Both the position numbers and the translations under genes were made by a program. Below, in pieces: positions 1 to 9,669 of a stretch of DNA of 64,000 bases. The first letter of the stretch is position 1; each line of letters opens with the position of its first letter. The stretch is from assembly GCF_015687155.1 (NCBI RefSeq), contig NZ_JADPQF010000001.1, forward strand, positions 806,001 through 870,000, given 5' to 3'. A model generated the notes under the pieces. The model saw only the letters and a program-made list of their open reading frames with translations, was not told the DNA's origin and searched no databases. This DNA is from Aliikangiella sp. G2MR2-5. GTDB taxonomy: Bacteria > Pseudomonadota > Gammaproteobacteria > Enterobacterales > Kangiellaceae.

Positions 1-302
1 AGAATTGTGAGTAGAACTATATCTACAAAAACTTGTACTTCGAGCTGTAAAAAATAAAATCTGGTGATTGACAGGCTGAGAATAAAGCTTGCTAAGGCGA
101 ACGCCACAAAAAATAGCGATCCTGTGTAATACAGTTCTGGATTCTCATTTCCCAGTATCTGAATATCGCTGGCAATTTGATTAATAAAAAGAAAAGAGAG
201 TGAAATAATTACCCTGTAGGCTGAAAAAATTTGGAGGGCGCGCCAGGAAACATTAAAGCCGCTACCCTGATAATAGTTTTCAGCCATCCATGAGTTACTC
301 AT
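1..302 (-). CDS. pilS: PilS-like sensor histidine kinase, N-terminal membrane part (partial)
   Basis: The reading frame opens at an ATG (302-300) and stays open to the window edge, so only about 100 residues are present and the kinase domains lie outside. The visible part has an aromatic/basic start (WRALQIFSAYR) followed by hydrophobic segments near residues 25-37, 51-70 and 77-100. This resembles the N-terminus of PilS, the membrane sensor that with PilR controls type IV pilin expression in Pseudomonas, where an LYHLYR-type motif precedes the first membrane helix. A purine-rich stretch (AAGAGAA) lies just upstream of the ATG. It follows nadE by 23 bases on the same strand, so the two may be co-transcribed. 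No histidine-kinase motif can be seen here, so the PilS call rests on membrane-region similarity only. Confidence 0.55.
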   Translation of the reverse strand, partial: MSNSWMAENYYQGSGFNVSWRALQIFSAYRVIISLSFLFINQIASDIQILGNENPELYYTGSLFFVAFALASFILSLSITRFYFLQLEVQVFVDIVLLTI

Positions 303-325
303 ATTAATATGGTTCTCTTAAGAGT

Positions 326-1156
326 CTAGTCGTAAATCGTTGGTATCGGCTTGCGTTTGTGCTCAGTCTGATTATATATTTGAACTAACTTTTCAGCAGC
401 CTGATGAGCAATGTCTTTTCCCTCAAGAAAATCATCTATTTGGTCATAACTCAAACCTAGCGCCGATTCATCCGTTTTTCCTGGTTCAAGGCATTCCAGA
501 TCCGCAGTAGGGGCTTTGGTTATTAACTTATTCGGGGCCCCGAGATAATCAGCAATTTTTCTGACTTGACGTTTATTTAAACCAAATAGCGGAATAAGAT
601 CACAAGCGCCGTCCCCCCACTTTGTGAAAAAGCCGGTTACATTTTCTGCCGAATGATCGGTACCTAATACCAATCCCCCGATTAAACCTGCAACTTCATA
701 TTGGGCAACCATGCGCATTCGTGCTTTTACGTTTCCCTTATTAAAGTCTATTGCATGGTCTGACTGAGTTAAAAGTCCCGCGCTATTCATGGCCTCACTA
801 ACTGAATCGTGTAGTCCGTCACTTCCCGTTCTAATATTGATACTGATAGAGTGGGTTGGTCGAATGAATTTTATCGCTTCCTGGGCGTCATCTTCATCCG
901 CTTGTTTACCATAGGGAAGGCGTACAGCGACAAATTGATATCCATCTTCATCTTGGTTCAGCTCGTTAATAGCTAGTTGCGCTATTCTACCCAATGTACA
1001 GGAGTCTATACCCCCACTTATCCCGAGTACCAGAGACTTCAACCCACTTTCCTTTAGTGCCTGTTTGATAAACTCTTTTCTTCGCTTTATTTCAAATTCA
1101 GGATCGATTTGAGGTAATACCTTTAAGGTTTTGATTATATCCAATCGATTGATCAT
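326..1156 (-). CDS. nadE: NH3-dependent NAD(+) synthetase
   Basis: The 276-residue protein matches the usual length of the ammonia-dependent NadE (about 275 residues in E. coli) and lacks the glutaminase domain of the larger form. It makes NAD from nicotinate adenine dinucleotide, ATP and ammonia in the cytoplasm. The N-type ATP pyrophosphatase P-loop GISGGIDS is at residues 45-52. Other NadE landmarks are visible: [35 protein letters not shown] (binding of the deamido-NAD and ATP) and the TADLE segment. It is transcribed divergently from glnB across a 341-base control region. The neighbouring genes say little about its regulation. Confidence 0.96.
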   Translation of the reverse strand: MINRLDIIKTLKVLPQIDPEFEIKRRKEFIKQALKESGLKSLVLGISGGIDSCTLGRIAQLAINELNQDEDGYQFVAVRLPYGKQADEDDAQEAIKFIRPTHSISINIRTGSDGLHDSVSEAMNSAGLLTQSDHAIDFNKGNVKARMRMVAQYEVAGLIGGLVLGTDHSAENVTGFFTKWGDGACDLIPLFGLNKRQVRKIADYLGAPNKLITKAPTADLECLEPGKTDESALGLSYDQIDDFLEGKDIAHQAAEKLVQIYNQTEHKRKPIPTIYD

Positions 1157-1235
1157 CTAATTGCTCACCATTTAAAGCTTGGTTTAAAATTTTCGCTATT
1201 CTAGCATAAGAGGTGTATTAGTTAAGCCTTTGTAT

Positions 1236-1274
1236 TGCGCCAAAATGGTGCGGTTAAGGTTCGTAAATGGTGCG
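1236..1274 (+). promoter_or_regulatory. Putative NtrC enhancer sites upstream of glnB
   Basis: The 17-mer TGCGCCAAAATGGTGCG at 1236-1252 has the GC(A/G)CC-N5-GGTGC layout of NtrC sites. By my reading it agrees with the classical glnA NtrC site at 14 of 17 positions. A second TGGTGCG half-site at 1268-1274 has its dyad centre 22 bases (two helical turns) downstream. The sites lie about 155 bases upstream of a sigma54-type promoter, a normal enhancer distance. The pattern is seen directly. NtrC binding is inferred. Confidence 0.6.
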
Positions 1275-1399
1275 CTTGTTGGAAGGTGGTGAGCTAAATC
1301 CAGATTGCAACTCAGTGCGAAATTGTTGAATAATAGCTTCATACGCTAGGAGCTATCAATAAACAGGGTTTAAGATGTGCTTATATAGTTCCGAAGTCT

Positions 1400-1415
1400 T
1401 GGCATCTTTCATGCT
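1400..1415 (+). promoter_or_regulatory. Putative sigma54 (-24/-12) promoter of glnB
   Basis: TGGCAT-CTTTC-ATGCT has GG and GC separated by exactly 10 bases, which is the invariant spacing of sigma54 promoters (consensus TGGCAC-N5-TTGCA/T). It is 82 bases upstream of the glnB start codon. Together with the upstream NtrC-like sites it suggests nitrogen-limitation control of glnB. Confidence 0.6.
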
Positions 1416-1449
1416 AAAAGCTTTATTAATTACGACTCTAAGGGGATAA

Positions 1450-1836
<387 letters not shown>

Positions 1837-1875
1837 GTTAAGCTGTCAGAGATATTTGAAACAAGATACGCATTA

Positions 1876-1900
1876 AAAAAGGGCAATTTATGCCCTTTTT
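1876..1900. terminator. Bidirectional rho-independent terminator between glnB and bamD
   Basis: AAAAAGGGCA (1876-1885), loop ATTTA, then TGCCCTTTTT (1891-1900) forms a perfect 10-bp stem. It is flanked by A-runs on the left and T-runs on the right, so it can terminate both convergent genes. Confidence 0.9.
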
Positions 1901-1940
1901 TATATCATTTAGATACCAATGCTAGCGGTTGATATCCGGG

Positions 1941-2699
1941 CTATCCGTTAATGTCAAAGTCCGGGTAATTCAAAAGTAGCACTCGTCGTGCATTTTCCTT
2001 GAGCTCCGGTAAGTTGAGTAATTCATACGCTGTTACCATAAGGCTAAGTGCATAAGGAATTGACGGTGTTTGAGGGTAATGATCGACAACATATTGTGCT
2101 CTCGCGGCAGCAGCCTGGTAGGCTTCTCTTTTCATATAGTAGTTGGCGACGTGTAATTCATATTCAGCCAGCCTATTTCTCAGATAAATCATCCTCTGGC
2201 GTGCATCTTTAGCATATTTGCTGTTAGGAAACAGACGAATCAATTCTGCAAAATCTTCGAATGACTGTCTCGCAGTACTCGCATCCCTTTGTGAAAGGGG
2301 AGCAGAAAAAACAGCTTTGCCGAAGCCTGTTTCTGAAGAAAAATTGATCAAGCCTTTCATGTAGTGTGCATAATCGAGATCTTTATGTCTGGGATTTTGG
2401 CGAATAAAGCGTTCAGCAGCCGCTATTCCCGAAGCAAAATCGTCAAGCTTGTAATAGGAGTAAATCAAGTTTAACTGAGCCTGATGAGAGTATGCACCAA
2501 ACGGATAAAGACTATCCAGGCGCTCGAGGTATTCTACAGCGGTTCGATAATTGCCAGATAGCATTGAATATTGCGCTTTTTCATAGAGCCTTAGCGCGTT
2601 ATTCATTCTTTTTGCTTCGGTAAGGACCTCTTTTTTACCCGAGCAGCCAATTACCAGTACGCCCAATAATAATAAGGTTGTAAGTTTTAGTATTCTCAT
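1941..2699 (-). CDS. bamD: Outer membrane assembly lipoprotein BamD
   Basis: The 252-residue protein has a lipoprotein signal peptide (MRILKLTTLLLLGVLVIGC) with the lipidated cysteine at residue 19. The mature part is made of TPR-like helical hairpins: LYEKAQYSMLSGNYRTAVEYLE, AHYMKGLINF, and LIRLFPNSKYAKDARQRM with the family motif around residues 160-180. Length and organisation match BamD (YfiO/ComL). BamD is the essential partner of BamA for folding beta-barrel proteins into the outer membrane. It is divergent from rluD, as in other gammaproteobacteria. The window encodes several probable outer-membrane clients (the KpsD-like exporter and the barrel of the 2191-residue protein). Confidence 0.95.
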   Translation of the reverse strand: MRILKLTTLLLLGVLVIGCSGKKEVLTEAKRMNNALRLYEKAQYSMLSGNYRTAVEYLERLDSLYPFGAYSHQAQLNLIYSYYKLDDFASGIAAAERFIRQNPRHKDLDYAHYMKGLINFSSETGFGKAVFSAPLSQRDASTARQSFEDFAELIRLFPNSKYAKDARQRMIYLRNRLAEYELHVANYYMKREAYQAAAARAQYVVDHYPQTPSIPYALSLMVTAYELLNLPELKENARRVLLLNYPDFDING

Positions 2700-2910
2700 C
2701 GATTCCTAAAGCCGTTAAAATATCCAGTAAATCAAAGTGATGGCTCTGGTGTTAACTTTTAAGCCTATCTCTTTGATAAATCAACATAAATATCAACACC
2801 TTTATACAGCCAGATGATATACAATCTGACGTATAAATCCGTATAAACGCGCCATTCTACCCTACGGGGTTTAGTTGCGCTATAGCAAGCACCCTAATAA
2901 GGCCTTTAAC

Positions 2911-3897
2911 GTGACAAAAAGTTCAAATGATTTATCACTAGAGTCTATTGAAGTAGATATACAGCATGCAGGAGAGCGATTAGATAAAGTGCTTTCCGCA
3001 TACTTTCCTGATCTATCGCGATCTCGCCTGCAAGCCTGGATAAAAAATGGGCAGGTTCAGGTAGATGAAGATGTGATAATCAAACCAAAACACAAGATGC
3101 TAGGAGGCGAATCATTGCTGATAGAGACCACTCTTGAAGATCAAGGAGAGTGGGAAGCTAATGATATTGCCTTAAATGTGCACTATGAAGACGAAAGTCT
3201 CATCATTATTAATAAGCCCGCCGGCCTGGTGGTTCATCCTGCACCGGGTCATTACACAGATACTTTGGTTAATGGGCTTTTGTTCCGGTATCCAGAGCTT
3301 CGAAAATTGCCTCGAGCAGGAATTGTTCATCGCCTGGATAGAGACACTACAGGGCTTTTGGTGGTGGCCAGAACCGCGGAAGCACATAATCACCTGGTGG
3401 ATCAGCTACAACGCAGGTCCTTTAATAGAGAATATCTTGCTCTTGCGCATGGGGTTTTGGTCTCAGGTGATACTATCAACTTACCAATAGGCCGCCATTC
3501 TATTCATCGCAAGAAAATGGCCGTCGTTGAAGCGGGTAAAGAAGCCATTACCCATTATCGGGTGGTTGAAAAATTTGCAGATTTCACTTTGGTTAGAGTG
3601 AAGTTGGAAACGGGCAGAACTCATCAAATTCGCGTTCACTTTTCTCATTTAAAACATCCGCTAGTGGGCGACCCCCTGTATTGTATTCGCAATTTACGGC
3701 CTAAAGGTGCTTCTGAAAGTTTTACACAGACTTATGACAGTTTTAGAAGACAAGCTCTTCATGCAAGGTTACTTGGTTTACTACATCCGGAAACTGGTGA
3801 GTATATTGAGTGGAGCTGTGATATTCCTGAAGACTTCCTGCAACTGTTGGGTGCAATTCGAGAGCACGACAATAGTAATAAGAGTAGCCAGGTGTAG
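2911..3897 (+). CDS. rluD: 23S rRNA pseudouridine(1911/1915/1917) synthase
   Basis: An S4 RNA-binding domain (about residues 20-80, RLDKVLSAYFPDLSRSRLQAWI) is followed by a RsuA/RluA catalytic domain. The catalytic aspartate sits in HRLDRDTTGL at residue 143 with this start; E. coli RluD uses Asp139. The GTG at 2911 has TAAGG eight bases upstream and gives a family-like N-terminus. A TTG at 2875 would add 12 residues and cannot be excluded. RluD modifies helix 69 of 23S rRNA and is needed for normal ribosome assembly. It lies 38 bases ahead of pgeF, probably in the same operon. Confidence 0.94.
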   Translation: MTKSSNDLSLESIEVDIQHAGERLDKVLSAYFPDLSRSRLQAWIKNGQVQVDEDVIIKPKHKMLGGESLLIETTLEDQGEWEANDIALNVHYEDESLIIINKPAGLVVHPAPGHYTDTLVNGLLFRYPELRKLPRAGIVHRLDRDTTGLLVVARTAEAHNHLVDQLQRRSFNREYLALAHGVLVSGDTINLPIGRHSIHRKKMAVVEAGKEAITHYRVVEKFADFTLVRVKLETGRTHQIRVHFSHLKHPLVGDPLYCIRNLRPKGASESFTQTYDSFRRQALHARLLGLLHPETGEYIEWSCDIPEDFLQLLGAIREHDNSNKSSQV

Positions 3898-3935
3898 GAT
3901 ATTTAATTGTCAGGTCTAAAGTGGAAGCTTGCTAG

Positions 3936-4667
3936 ATGTTTGAATTAATAAAACCAGACTGGGATATTCCCGAGAGAATTAAAGCATTTTCAACAACGCG
4001 GCAAGGCGGAGTTAGTGAAGCACAGTATTCGAGTTTGAACCTTGCTGATCATGTTGGAGATAGGCGCGAGAACGTATTTGAAAATCGACAATTGTTAATA
4101 AAAAATGCACAACTTCCAAGTGAACCTTTTTGGTTAGAGCAAGTGCATGGCATCGATTGTATCGAGTATGGTTTAGCATCACAAAAAATTATTGCTGATG
4201 CCTGTTTTTCGCGAAAACCAAATCAGGTTTGCGTAGTAATGACCGCAGATTGCCTACCCGTTTTATTAGCTAGCAGAAAAGCAAACTGGGTTGCGGCCTG
4301 TCATGCCGGATGGAGGGGATTACTAGGAGGAATTATTGAGAAAACAGTTGCTCTGTATTCAGGTGAAAAGCAGGATATATGTGCCTGGGTCGGTCCTGCT
4401 ATCACTCAGCCACACTTCGAAGTAGGCCGAGAAGTAAGAGATGCTTTCTATCAACAAAATATTGAAGCAAAAGATTTTTTCATACCTAACCAACGAGGGA
4501 GATTTCAATTCAACTTTATAGGCCTGGCAATGAAAAAACTGAATAGACTTGGTATCAGTGTGTTCGGTGGAGATCATTGCTCGTTTGAACAAAGTTCGCA
4601 ATTTTTCTCATATCGAAGGGATGGGCAAACGGGTAGAATGGCGTCCCTCATCTGGCTTTCTGAATAG
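3936..4667 (+). CDS. pgeF: Peptidoglycan editing factor PgeF (purine nucleoside phosphorylase/laccase-domain family)
   Basis: The 243-residue protein belongs to the YfiH/PgeF family. The metal and catalytic residues are in place: His71 (EQVHG), Cys106 (TADCLPVL) and His123 (ACHAGWRG). The C-terminal segment HCSFEQSSQFFSYRRDG is also typical. In E. coli the protein prevents mis-incorporation of serine into peptidoglycan precursors, and family members show purine nucleoside phosphorylase/adenosine deaminase activity. The rluD-pgeF order, with clpB further downstream, is conserved in gammaproteobacteria and supports the assignment. Confidence 0.93.
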   Translation: MFELIKPDWDIPERIKAFSTTRQGGVSEAQYSSLNLADHVGDRRENVFENRQLLIKNAQLPSEPFWLEQVHGIDCIEYGLASQKIIADACFSRKPNQVCVVMTADCLPVLLASRKANWVAACHAGWRGLLGGIIEKTVALYSGEKQDICAWVGPAITQPHFEVGREVRDAFYQQNIEAKDFFIPNQRGRFQFNFIGLAMKKLNRLGISVFGGDHCSFEQSSQFFSYRRDGQTGRMASLIWLSE

Positions 4668-4707
4668 TCGGATACTAGTGAATATATAAAGTGGAGTGTA
4701 GGCAAGA

Positions 4708-5385
4708 TTGATAGGGCTTAGTATTAGTTTGCTGGTGATTATCGTTTTAGGGATCATTGGATATAAATTTAATGAGGCTGATTGGGGACATTGGGCCACC
4801 AACATACTTGATGGCTGGATTAGAATTTATTGTCGCTACTATCATCGACAATATCAACATAGCGTTCATATTCCTGTGGAGCCTCATGTCATTTTGGCCG
4901 CCAATCATGTTTCGGGTATCGACCCTTTTTTAATGATAACTGCAACAGATCGACCAATACGTTTTATGATTGCGAAAGAAGAGTATGAAAAACCTGTATT
5001 AAACTGGATGTTTCGCGCAGCGGGTTGTATTCCTGTCGATAGAAGCGGAAGGGTGGAAAAAGCTTTTCGGAGTGCATTAAGGGCGATTCAGGCTGGAGAA
5101 CTGGTTGCTTTGTTTCCACAGGGAGGGATTCACAGGCCAGATGAACCGAGAGTAACCACAAAGCCCGGAATTGTCCGTCTGGCACAATTGAGTCAATGTC
5201 CGATATATGCGATCAGAATTAATGGAGTTGGGGCCCCAGGAACCATTTTGAGCTCAGTTTTCAAACGCAGCAATATTACTTTTGATACGCACGAGCTTAT
5301 CTCTGTAGAACAAGCGTCTCGGCCAGAATTTCGACAAAATTTTGCAGATTGGCTATTGGGAGATAGAGAGGAAATTCACGAATAA
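4708..5385 (+). CDS. PlsC-type lysophospholipid acyltransferase
   Basis: The 225-residue protein has one N-terminal membrane helix (residues 2-18). It carries the acyltransferase motifs NHVSGID (the NHx4D catalytic block), a GCIPVDRSG block and FPQGGIHRPD (substrate-binding block, with Gln in place of the usual Glu). It probably transfers an acyl chain to lysophosphatidate or a related lysophospholipid at the inner membrane. The start appears to be a TTG (4708) preceded by TAGGCAAG. It lies 40 bases after pgeF, between pgeF and clpB, a position without a fixed counterpart in E. coli. Whether it is the main PlsC or a specialised paralogue cannot be told from sequence alone. Confidence 0.82.
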   Translation: MIGLSISLLVIIVLGIIGYKFNEADWGHWATNILDGWIRIYCRYYHRQYQHSVHIPVEPHVILAANHVSGIDPFLMITATDRPIRFMIAKEEYEKPVLNWMFRAAGCIPVDRSGRVEKAFRSALRAIQAGELVALFPQGGIHRPDEPRVTTKPGIVRLAQLSQCPIYAIRINGVGAPGTILSSVFKRSNITFDTHELISVEQASRPEFRQNFADWLLGDREEIHE

Positions 5386-5439
5386 TAATGATCAGAGTCA
5401 ACTCGATTGCTTCTGAAATGTTCCGCTTAATAATTCTAT

Positions 5440-5468
5440 CTTGATCTTTCGATTTTGAGTCCCCATCT
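5440..5468 (+). promoter_or_regulatory. Sigma32 (heat-shock) promoter of clpB
   Basis: CTTGATC (5440-5446), a 14-base spacer and CCCCATCT (5461-5468) match the heat-shock consensus CTTGAAA-N11-16-CCCCATNT closely. The predicted start site is about 30 bases ahead of the clpB start codon. Confidence 0.8.
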
Positions 5469-5506
5469 TTAAGTCAATTGAATAACATTCTTAAGAGGGG
5501 ATACCC

Positions 5507-8077
5507 ATGCGGATGGATAAGTTCACCAGTAAGTTTCAACTGGCAATCGCTGACGCGCAATCTCTGGCCGTCGGGCGGGATCACCAGTTCATTGAGCCAG
5601 TTCACTTGATGACCGCGCTACTAAATCAACAAGGTGGTAGTGTCCGCCACCTGTTTACCCAAACCGGAACTAACTTGCATAGCTTGAGAAATAGTCTCGC
5701 CGAAGCAATGGACCGTCTCCCGCAAGTCCAAGGGACGCCGGGAGATGTTCATATTTCTAATGAGCTTGCAAGACTTCTCAACCATTGCGACAAGATCGCG
5801 CAGCAAAGAAAAGATCAATATATTTCCAGCGAGTTATTCGTTTTAGCTGCAATTGAAGACAAAGGAGAGCTTGGCAGAATTTTGAAAGCTTTAAACGTTG
5901 ATAAAGCTTCAATGGAACAAGCTATCGAACAAATTCGTGGCGGACAGTCTGTTAACGATCCAAATGCTGAAGAACAAAGGCAGGCTTTAGATAAGTTTAC
6001 TATTGATCTTACTGAAAGAGCAGAGCAGGGTAAGCTGGACCCAGTTATTGGTCGTGATGATGAAATTCGCAGAACGATTCAAGTTTTGCAGCGACGTTCG
6101 AAGAATAACCCTGTTTTGATTGGAGAACCAGGGGTTGGTAAGACTGCAATTGTAGAAGGATTGGCGCAGAGAATAATTAATGGCGAAGTGCCCGAAGGAT
6201 TAAAGGACAAAAGAGTCTTATCGCTGGATATGGGCGCTTTGATTGCAGGTGCAAAATTTCGTGGAGAATTTGAAGAGCGTTTGAAGGCGGTGCTTAACGA
6301 TCTGGCCAAGCAAGAAGGTCAGATCATTCTGTTTATTGACGAACTTCATACCATGGTAGGTGCCGGTAAATCTGAAGGCTCAATGGATGCTGGCAACATG
6401 CTTAAGCCAGCATTGGCTCGTGGAGAGTTGCACTGCGTGGGCGCGACTACACTGGATGAATATAGAAAGTACGTCGAAAAAGATGCCGCACTAGAAAGAC
6501 GTTTTCAAAAAGTTTTGGTAGACGAACCGACGGTAGAAGATACCATTGCTATTCTACGTGGCTTAAAAGAGCGCTATGAAGTTCATCATGGGGTTGATAT
6601 TACTGATCCCGCAATAGTCGCAGCCGCGACACTGTCACACCGTTATATTTCCGATCGAAAATTACCGGATAAAGCGATCGACCTGGTGGATGAAGCTGCC
6701 AGCCTAATTAGAATGGAAATTGACTCGAAGCCGGAACAGATGGATCGCCTTGAAAGAAAGCTAATTCAGCAAAAAATTCAACGTGAGGCATTGAAGAAGG
6801 AAAGTGACGAAAGCTCTAAAAAGCGTTTAGCTGAGCTTGAAGAAAAGATTGCCGATATGGAGAGAGAGTTTGCTGAGTTAAACGAAGTATGGAAAGCGGA
6901 AAAAGCTGCGTTACATGGCACACAAACAATTAAAACTGAGCTGGAGAGAGCACGTATTGAACTGGATGCAGCTAAAAGGGCTGGCGACTTAGCGAGAATG
7001 TCAGAATTGCAATATGGACGTATTCCAGAGCTGGAACAGCAACTGGATATGGCGTCGCAAGTTGAAATGCAGGATATGACTCTTCTAAGAAACAGGGTTA
7101 CCGATAATGAAATTGCTCATATCGTGTCCAAGTGGACCGGCATTCCAGTGGACAAAATGCTCGAGGGAGAGCGTGAAAAGCTGCTTAAAATAGAATCTCA
7201 TCTACACACTCGCGTTATTGGTCAAGAGGAAGCGGTTACCGCTGTATCAAACGCTGTGAGAAGATCGAGAGCAGGCTTGTCAGATCCCAATAGGCCGAAC
7301 GGTTCATTTCTGTTTTTAGGACCGACCGGAGTAGGTAAGACGGAATTAAGCAAAGCTTTAGCTCATTTTCTTTTTGATAGTGAAGATGCCATGGTGCGGA
7401 TCGATATGTCCGAGTTTATGGAAAAGCATTCTGTTGCCCGCTTGATAGGTGCGCCTCCCGGTTATGTCGGCTATGACGAAGGGGGCTATTTAACCGAGTT
7501 AGTTCGTAGAAAGCCTTATTCGGTTATTTTACTGGACGAAGTGGAGAAAGCTCATCCAGATGTATTCAACATTTTATTGCAAGTACTCGAAGATGGTCGT
7601 TTAACTGATGGACAGGGAAGAACAGTTGATTTTCGCAATACGGTTGTGATTATGACTTCAAATCTGGGATCTGACCTGATCATGGAGTCCGCAGGAAAAG
7701 AGAAGTACGATGAATTGAAACAAAAAATCATGGATGTTATTGGCAATTACTTCAGACCTGAGTTTATTAATCGAGTCGATGAGACGGTTATTTTTCATTC
7801 TCTTGAGAAAGAGCATGTTAAGGAAATTGCGGCAATTCAACTTCAACACCTTGTCGGAAGGCTGAGTGACAACGGCTTTGAATTTCAGTTTTCTTCCGAG
7901 GCTTTGTCAAAAATCGCAGACCTGGGTTTTGATCCGGTATATGGTGCAAGGCCACTGAAACGGGCAATTCAGCATTGGGTTGAAAATCCGCTAGCTGAAA
8001 AAATCCTAAGTGGAAGTGTTGAGCACGGAAAACCGATAGTACTTGATGTATATAACGGAGAGCTTGTATTTAACTAA
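5507..8077 (+). CDS. clpB: ATP-dependent disaggregase ClpB
   Basis: The 856-residue Hsp100 protein has the full family layout. It starts with a Clp N domain (residues 1-145). Next comes AAA+ module 1 with Walker A GEPGVGKT (206-213) and Walker B FIDELHT. The coiled-coil M domain spans about 405-525, and AAA+ module 2 has Walker A GPTGVGKT (605-612) and Walker B LLDEVEKA. There is no ClpP-binding IGF loop of ClpA type, and the M domain makes it a disaggregase. With DnaK/DnaJ/GrpE it threads aggregated proteins through its hexamer. A strong SD (AAGAGGGG) precedes the ATG, and a sigma32 promoter lies just upstream. Confidence 0.98.
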   Translation: MRMDKFTSKFQLAIADAQSLAVGRDHQFIEPVHLMTALLNQQGGSVRHLFTQTGTNLHSLRNSLAEAMDRLPQVQGTPGDVHISNELARLLNHCDKIAQQRKDQYISSELFVLAAIEDKGELGRILKALNVDKASMEQAIEQIRGGQSVNDPNAEEQRQALDKFTIDLTERAEQGKLDPVIGRDDEIRRTIQVLQRRSKNNPVLIGEPGVGKTAIVEGLAQRIINGEVPEGLKDKRVLSLDMGALIAGAKFRGEFEERLKAVLNDLAKQEGQIILFIDELHTMVGAGKSEGSMDAGNMLKPALARGELHCVGATTLDEYRKYVEKDAALERRFQKVLVDEPTVEDTIAILRGLKERYEVHHGVDITDPAIVAAATLSHRYISDRKLPDKAIDLVDEAASLIRMEIDSKPEQMDRLERKLIQQKIQREALKKESDESSKKRLAELEEKIADMEREFAELNEVWKAEKAALHGTQTIKTELERARIELDAAKRAGDLARMSELQYGRIPELEQQLDMASQVEMQDMTLLRNRVTDNEIAHIVSKWTGIPVDKMLEGEREKLLKIESHLHTRVIGQEEAVTAVSNAVRRSRAGLSDPNRPNGSFLFLGPTGVGKTELSKALAHFLFDSEDAMVRIDMSEFMEKHSVARLIGAPPGYVGYDEGGYLTELVRRKPYSVILLDEVEKAHPDVFNILLQVLEDGRLTDGQGRTVDFRNTVVIMTSNLGSDLIMESAGKEKYDELKQKIMDVIGNYFRPEFINRVDETVIFHSLEKEHVKEIAAIQLQHLVGRLSDNGFEFQFSSEALSKIADLGFDPVYGARPLKRAIQHWVENPLAEKILSGSVEHGKPIVLDVYNGELVFN

Positions 8078-8191
8078 GCTCTCACCCAGCAAAGATATCG
8101 CTCGAAACTATATTTTGTTGCTGCTGAAAGATGCTATTTCAAATGCGGCTACCTCGACACTGGGACGTGTCTTTATTCAGATGACTGAAAA

Positions 8192-8220
8192 TTGCTGCTC
8201 TGTTGTGGGTCAGATATAAT
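8192..8220 (+). promoter_or_regulatory. Sigma70 promoter of galE
   Basis: TTGCTG (8192-8197), a 17-base spacer and a perfect TATAAT (8215-8220) lie 56 bases upstream of the galE start codon. Confidence 0.7.
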
Positions 8221-8275
8221 AACGCCTCATACAGGCCATAATTTTGTCTAGTTATAGATAACAAGGAAAGATATT

Positions 8276-9289
8276 TTGAGTACAGTATTAGTCACTGGTG
8301 GCGCGGGCTTTATCGGAAGTCACACTACATTATTATTGTTAGAGGCTGGTTTCGAGGTTGTCGTTGTCGATAATTTATCCAATTCGTCAATTGAGTCTCT
8401 CCATAGAGTCGAAGCTCTTACAGGAAAGTCGATAACGTTTTACCAGACAGATATTAGAGACAAAGCGGGATTAACTGAAATATTTGCCAAGCATAAAGTC
8501 GATTCGGTTATCCATTTTGCTGGCTTGAAGGCTGTTGGAGAGTCCAATGAAATTCCTCTGGAGTATTATGACCAGAATATTTATGGAACAGTCAATCTGC
8601 TGAAAGTTATGGAAAGTGCTGGATGCTATCGAATGGTGTTTAGCTCTTCTGCTACCGTTTATGGGGATCCGGCTAGTGTTCCAATAACCGAAGATTTCCC
8701 GACTTCCGCCACCAATCCTTATGGACGTACCAAGCTTTTTATTGAAGAAATCATGAAGGACCTGTCTGCTTCCAATGATCGCTGGAATATGGTGCTACTC
8801 AGATATTTCAATCCTATTGGTGCTCATAAGAGCGGCCAAATTGGCGAAGATCCACAAGGTATTCCGAACAATTTAATGCCGTTTATTAGCCAAGTGGCAG
8901 TAGGAAAGAGAGAAAAGCTGTCAATTTTTGGCAATGATTATCCGACACCTGATGGTACCGGGGTAAGAGACTATATCCATGTTGTTGACTTGTCTGATGC
9001 GCATGTAAAGGCGGTACAGAAAATAGGAGCTCTAGGAGGAATTTCCACATTCAATTTGGGAACAGGGAATGGATATTCAGTGCTGCAAATGGTCGAAACC
9101 TTCATCAAAGAGACCGGAAAGAGTGTGCCATATGAAATTGTTGAGCGTAGGCCTGGAGATATAGCAGAATGCTGGGCTGATGCTAGTCTGGCTAAAGACA
9201 AACTCGGCTGGACTGCTGTACATGGTCTGAGTGAAATGATAGAAGACACATGGCGGTGGCAAAGCCAAAATCCTGATGGTTTCAAGTAA
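8276..9289 (+). CDS. galE: UDP-glucose 4-epimerase
   Basis: The 337-residue extended short-chain dehydrogenase has the NAD-binding motif GGAGFIGSH near the N-terminus and the catalytic Tyr149-x3-Lys153 (YGRTK). The serine/threonine of the active site is in FSSSATVYGDP, a GalE hallmark. It interconverts UDP-glucose and UDP-galactose and probably also feeds the capsule locus that begins about 1.5 kb downstream. The start is TTG with the SD AAGGAAAG five bases before it. The next ATG would cut into the Rossmann fold. It has its own sigma70 promoter. Confidence 0.95.
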   Translation: MSTVLVTGGAGFIGSHTTLLLLEAGFEVVVVDNLSNSSIESLHRVEALTGKSITFYQTDIRDKAGLTEIFAKHKVDSVIHFAGLKAVGESNEIPLEYYDQNIYGTVNLLKVMESAGCYRMVFSSSATVYGDPASVPITEDFPTSATNPYGRTKLFIEEIMKDLSASNDRWNMVLLRYFNPIGAHKSGQIGEDPQGIPNNLMPFISQVAVGKREKLSIFGNDYPTPDGTGVRDYIHVVDLSDAHVKAVQKIGALGGISTFNLGTGNGYSVLQMVETFIKETGKSVPYEIVERRPGDIAECWADASLAKDKLGWTAVHGLSEMIEDTWRWQSQNPDGFK

Positions 9290-9353
9290 TAGTCTGTTTT
9301 TTAGACGAATTTGCTGAAATAAAAGCGGTTATATAAAAAGTTAGAAAAAATAC

Positions 9354-9381
9354 TTGCCAAGCAAAAATGATTTGATAATAT
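9354..9381 (+). promoter_or_regulatory. Sigma70 promoter of tRNA-Val
   Basis: TTGCCA (9354-9359), a 16-base spacer and TAATAT (9376-9381) are followed by a GC-rich discriminator (AGCCGCC), the usual layout of stable-RNA promoters. The tRNA begins about 48 bases downstream. Confidence 0.65.
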
Positions 9382-9390
9382 AGCCGCCTC

Positions 9391-9409
9391 TTCGAGGGAC
9401 TCCCTCGAA
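9391..9409 (+). other. Hairpin in the tRNA-Val 5' leader
   Basis: TTCGAGGG (9391-9398), loop ACT and CCCTCGAA (9402-9409) form a perfect 8-bp stem. It lies between the promoter and the mature tRNA. It has no U-tract, so it is unlikely to be a terminator. It may guide leader processing. Confidence 0.5.
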
Positions 9410-9429
9410 AGACATGCATTTCATATTTT

Positions 9430-9506
9430 AGTCGCGTAGCTCAGTTGGTTAGAGCACCACCTTGACATGGTGGGGGTCGGTGGTTCGAGTCCACTCGCGA
9501 CTACCA
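9430..9506 (+). tRNA. tRNA-Val (anticodon GAC)
   Basis: The 77-base tRNA has acceptor strands AGTCGCG/CGCGACT and D-arm GCTC..GAGC. The anticodon arm is CCACC-TTGACAT-GGTGG with anticodon GAC, and the T-arm is GGTGG-TTCGAGT-CCACT. The 3' CCA is encoded (9504-9506). The body is nearly identical to E. coli tRNA-Val(GAC), which reads GUC and GUU codons. Confidence 0.97.
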
Positions 9507-9669
9507 AAAAGTTCCTAAACAATATTTCATCACCTTAGCAGTTAGATCTTATCTGACAGAAAAATATGGTGATATAATACATTTAAATGTTGCGACTTAA
9601 GATTTGGACATTTTAATGCTGTAGTCGATGCTATTGAAAATGGATTTATTGAGTAATGGAAAGAGCTAT

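Noticed and set aside
9430-9506. tRNA-Val as the attachment site of a genomic island containing the capsule locus
   Set aside because: No integrase gene follows, and no direct repeat of the tRNA 3' end was noticed downstream.
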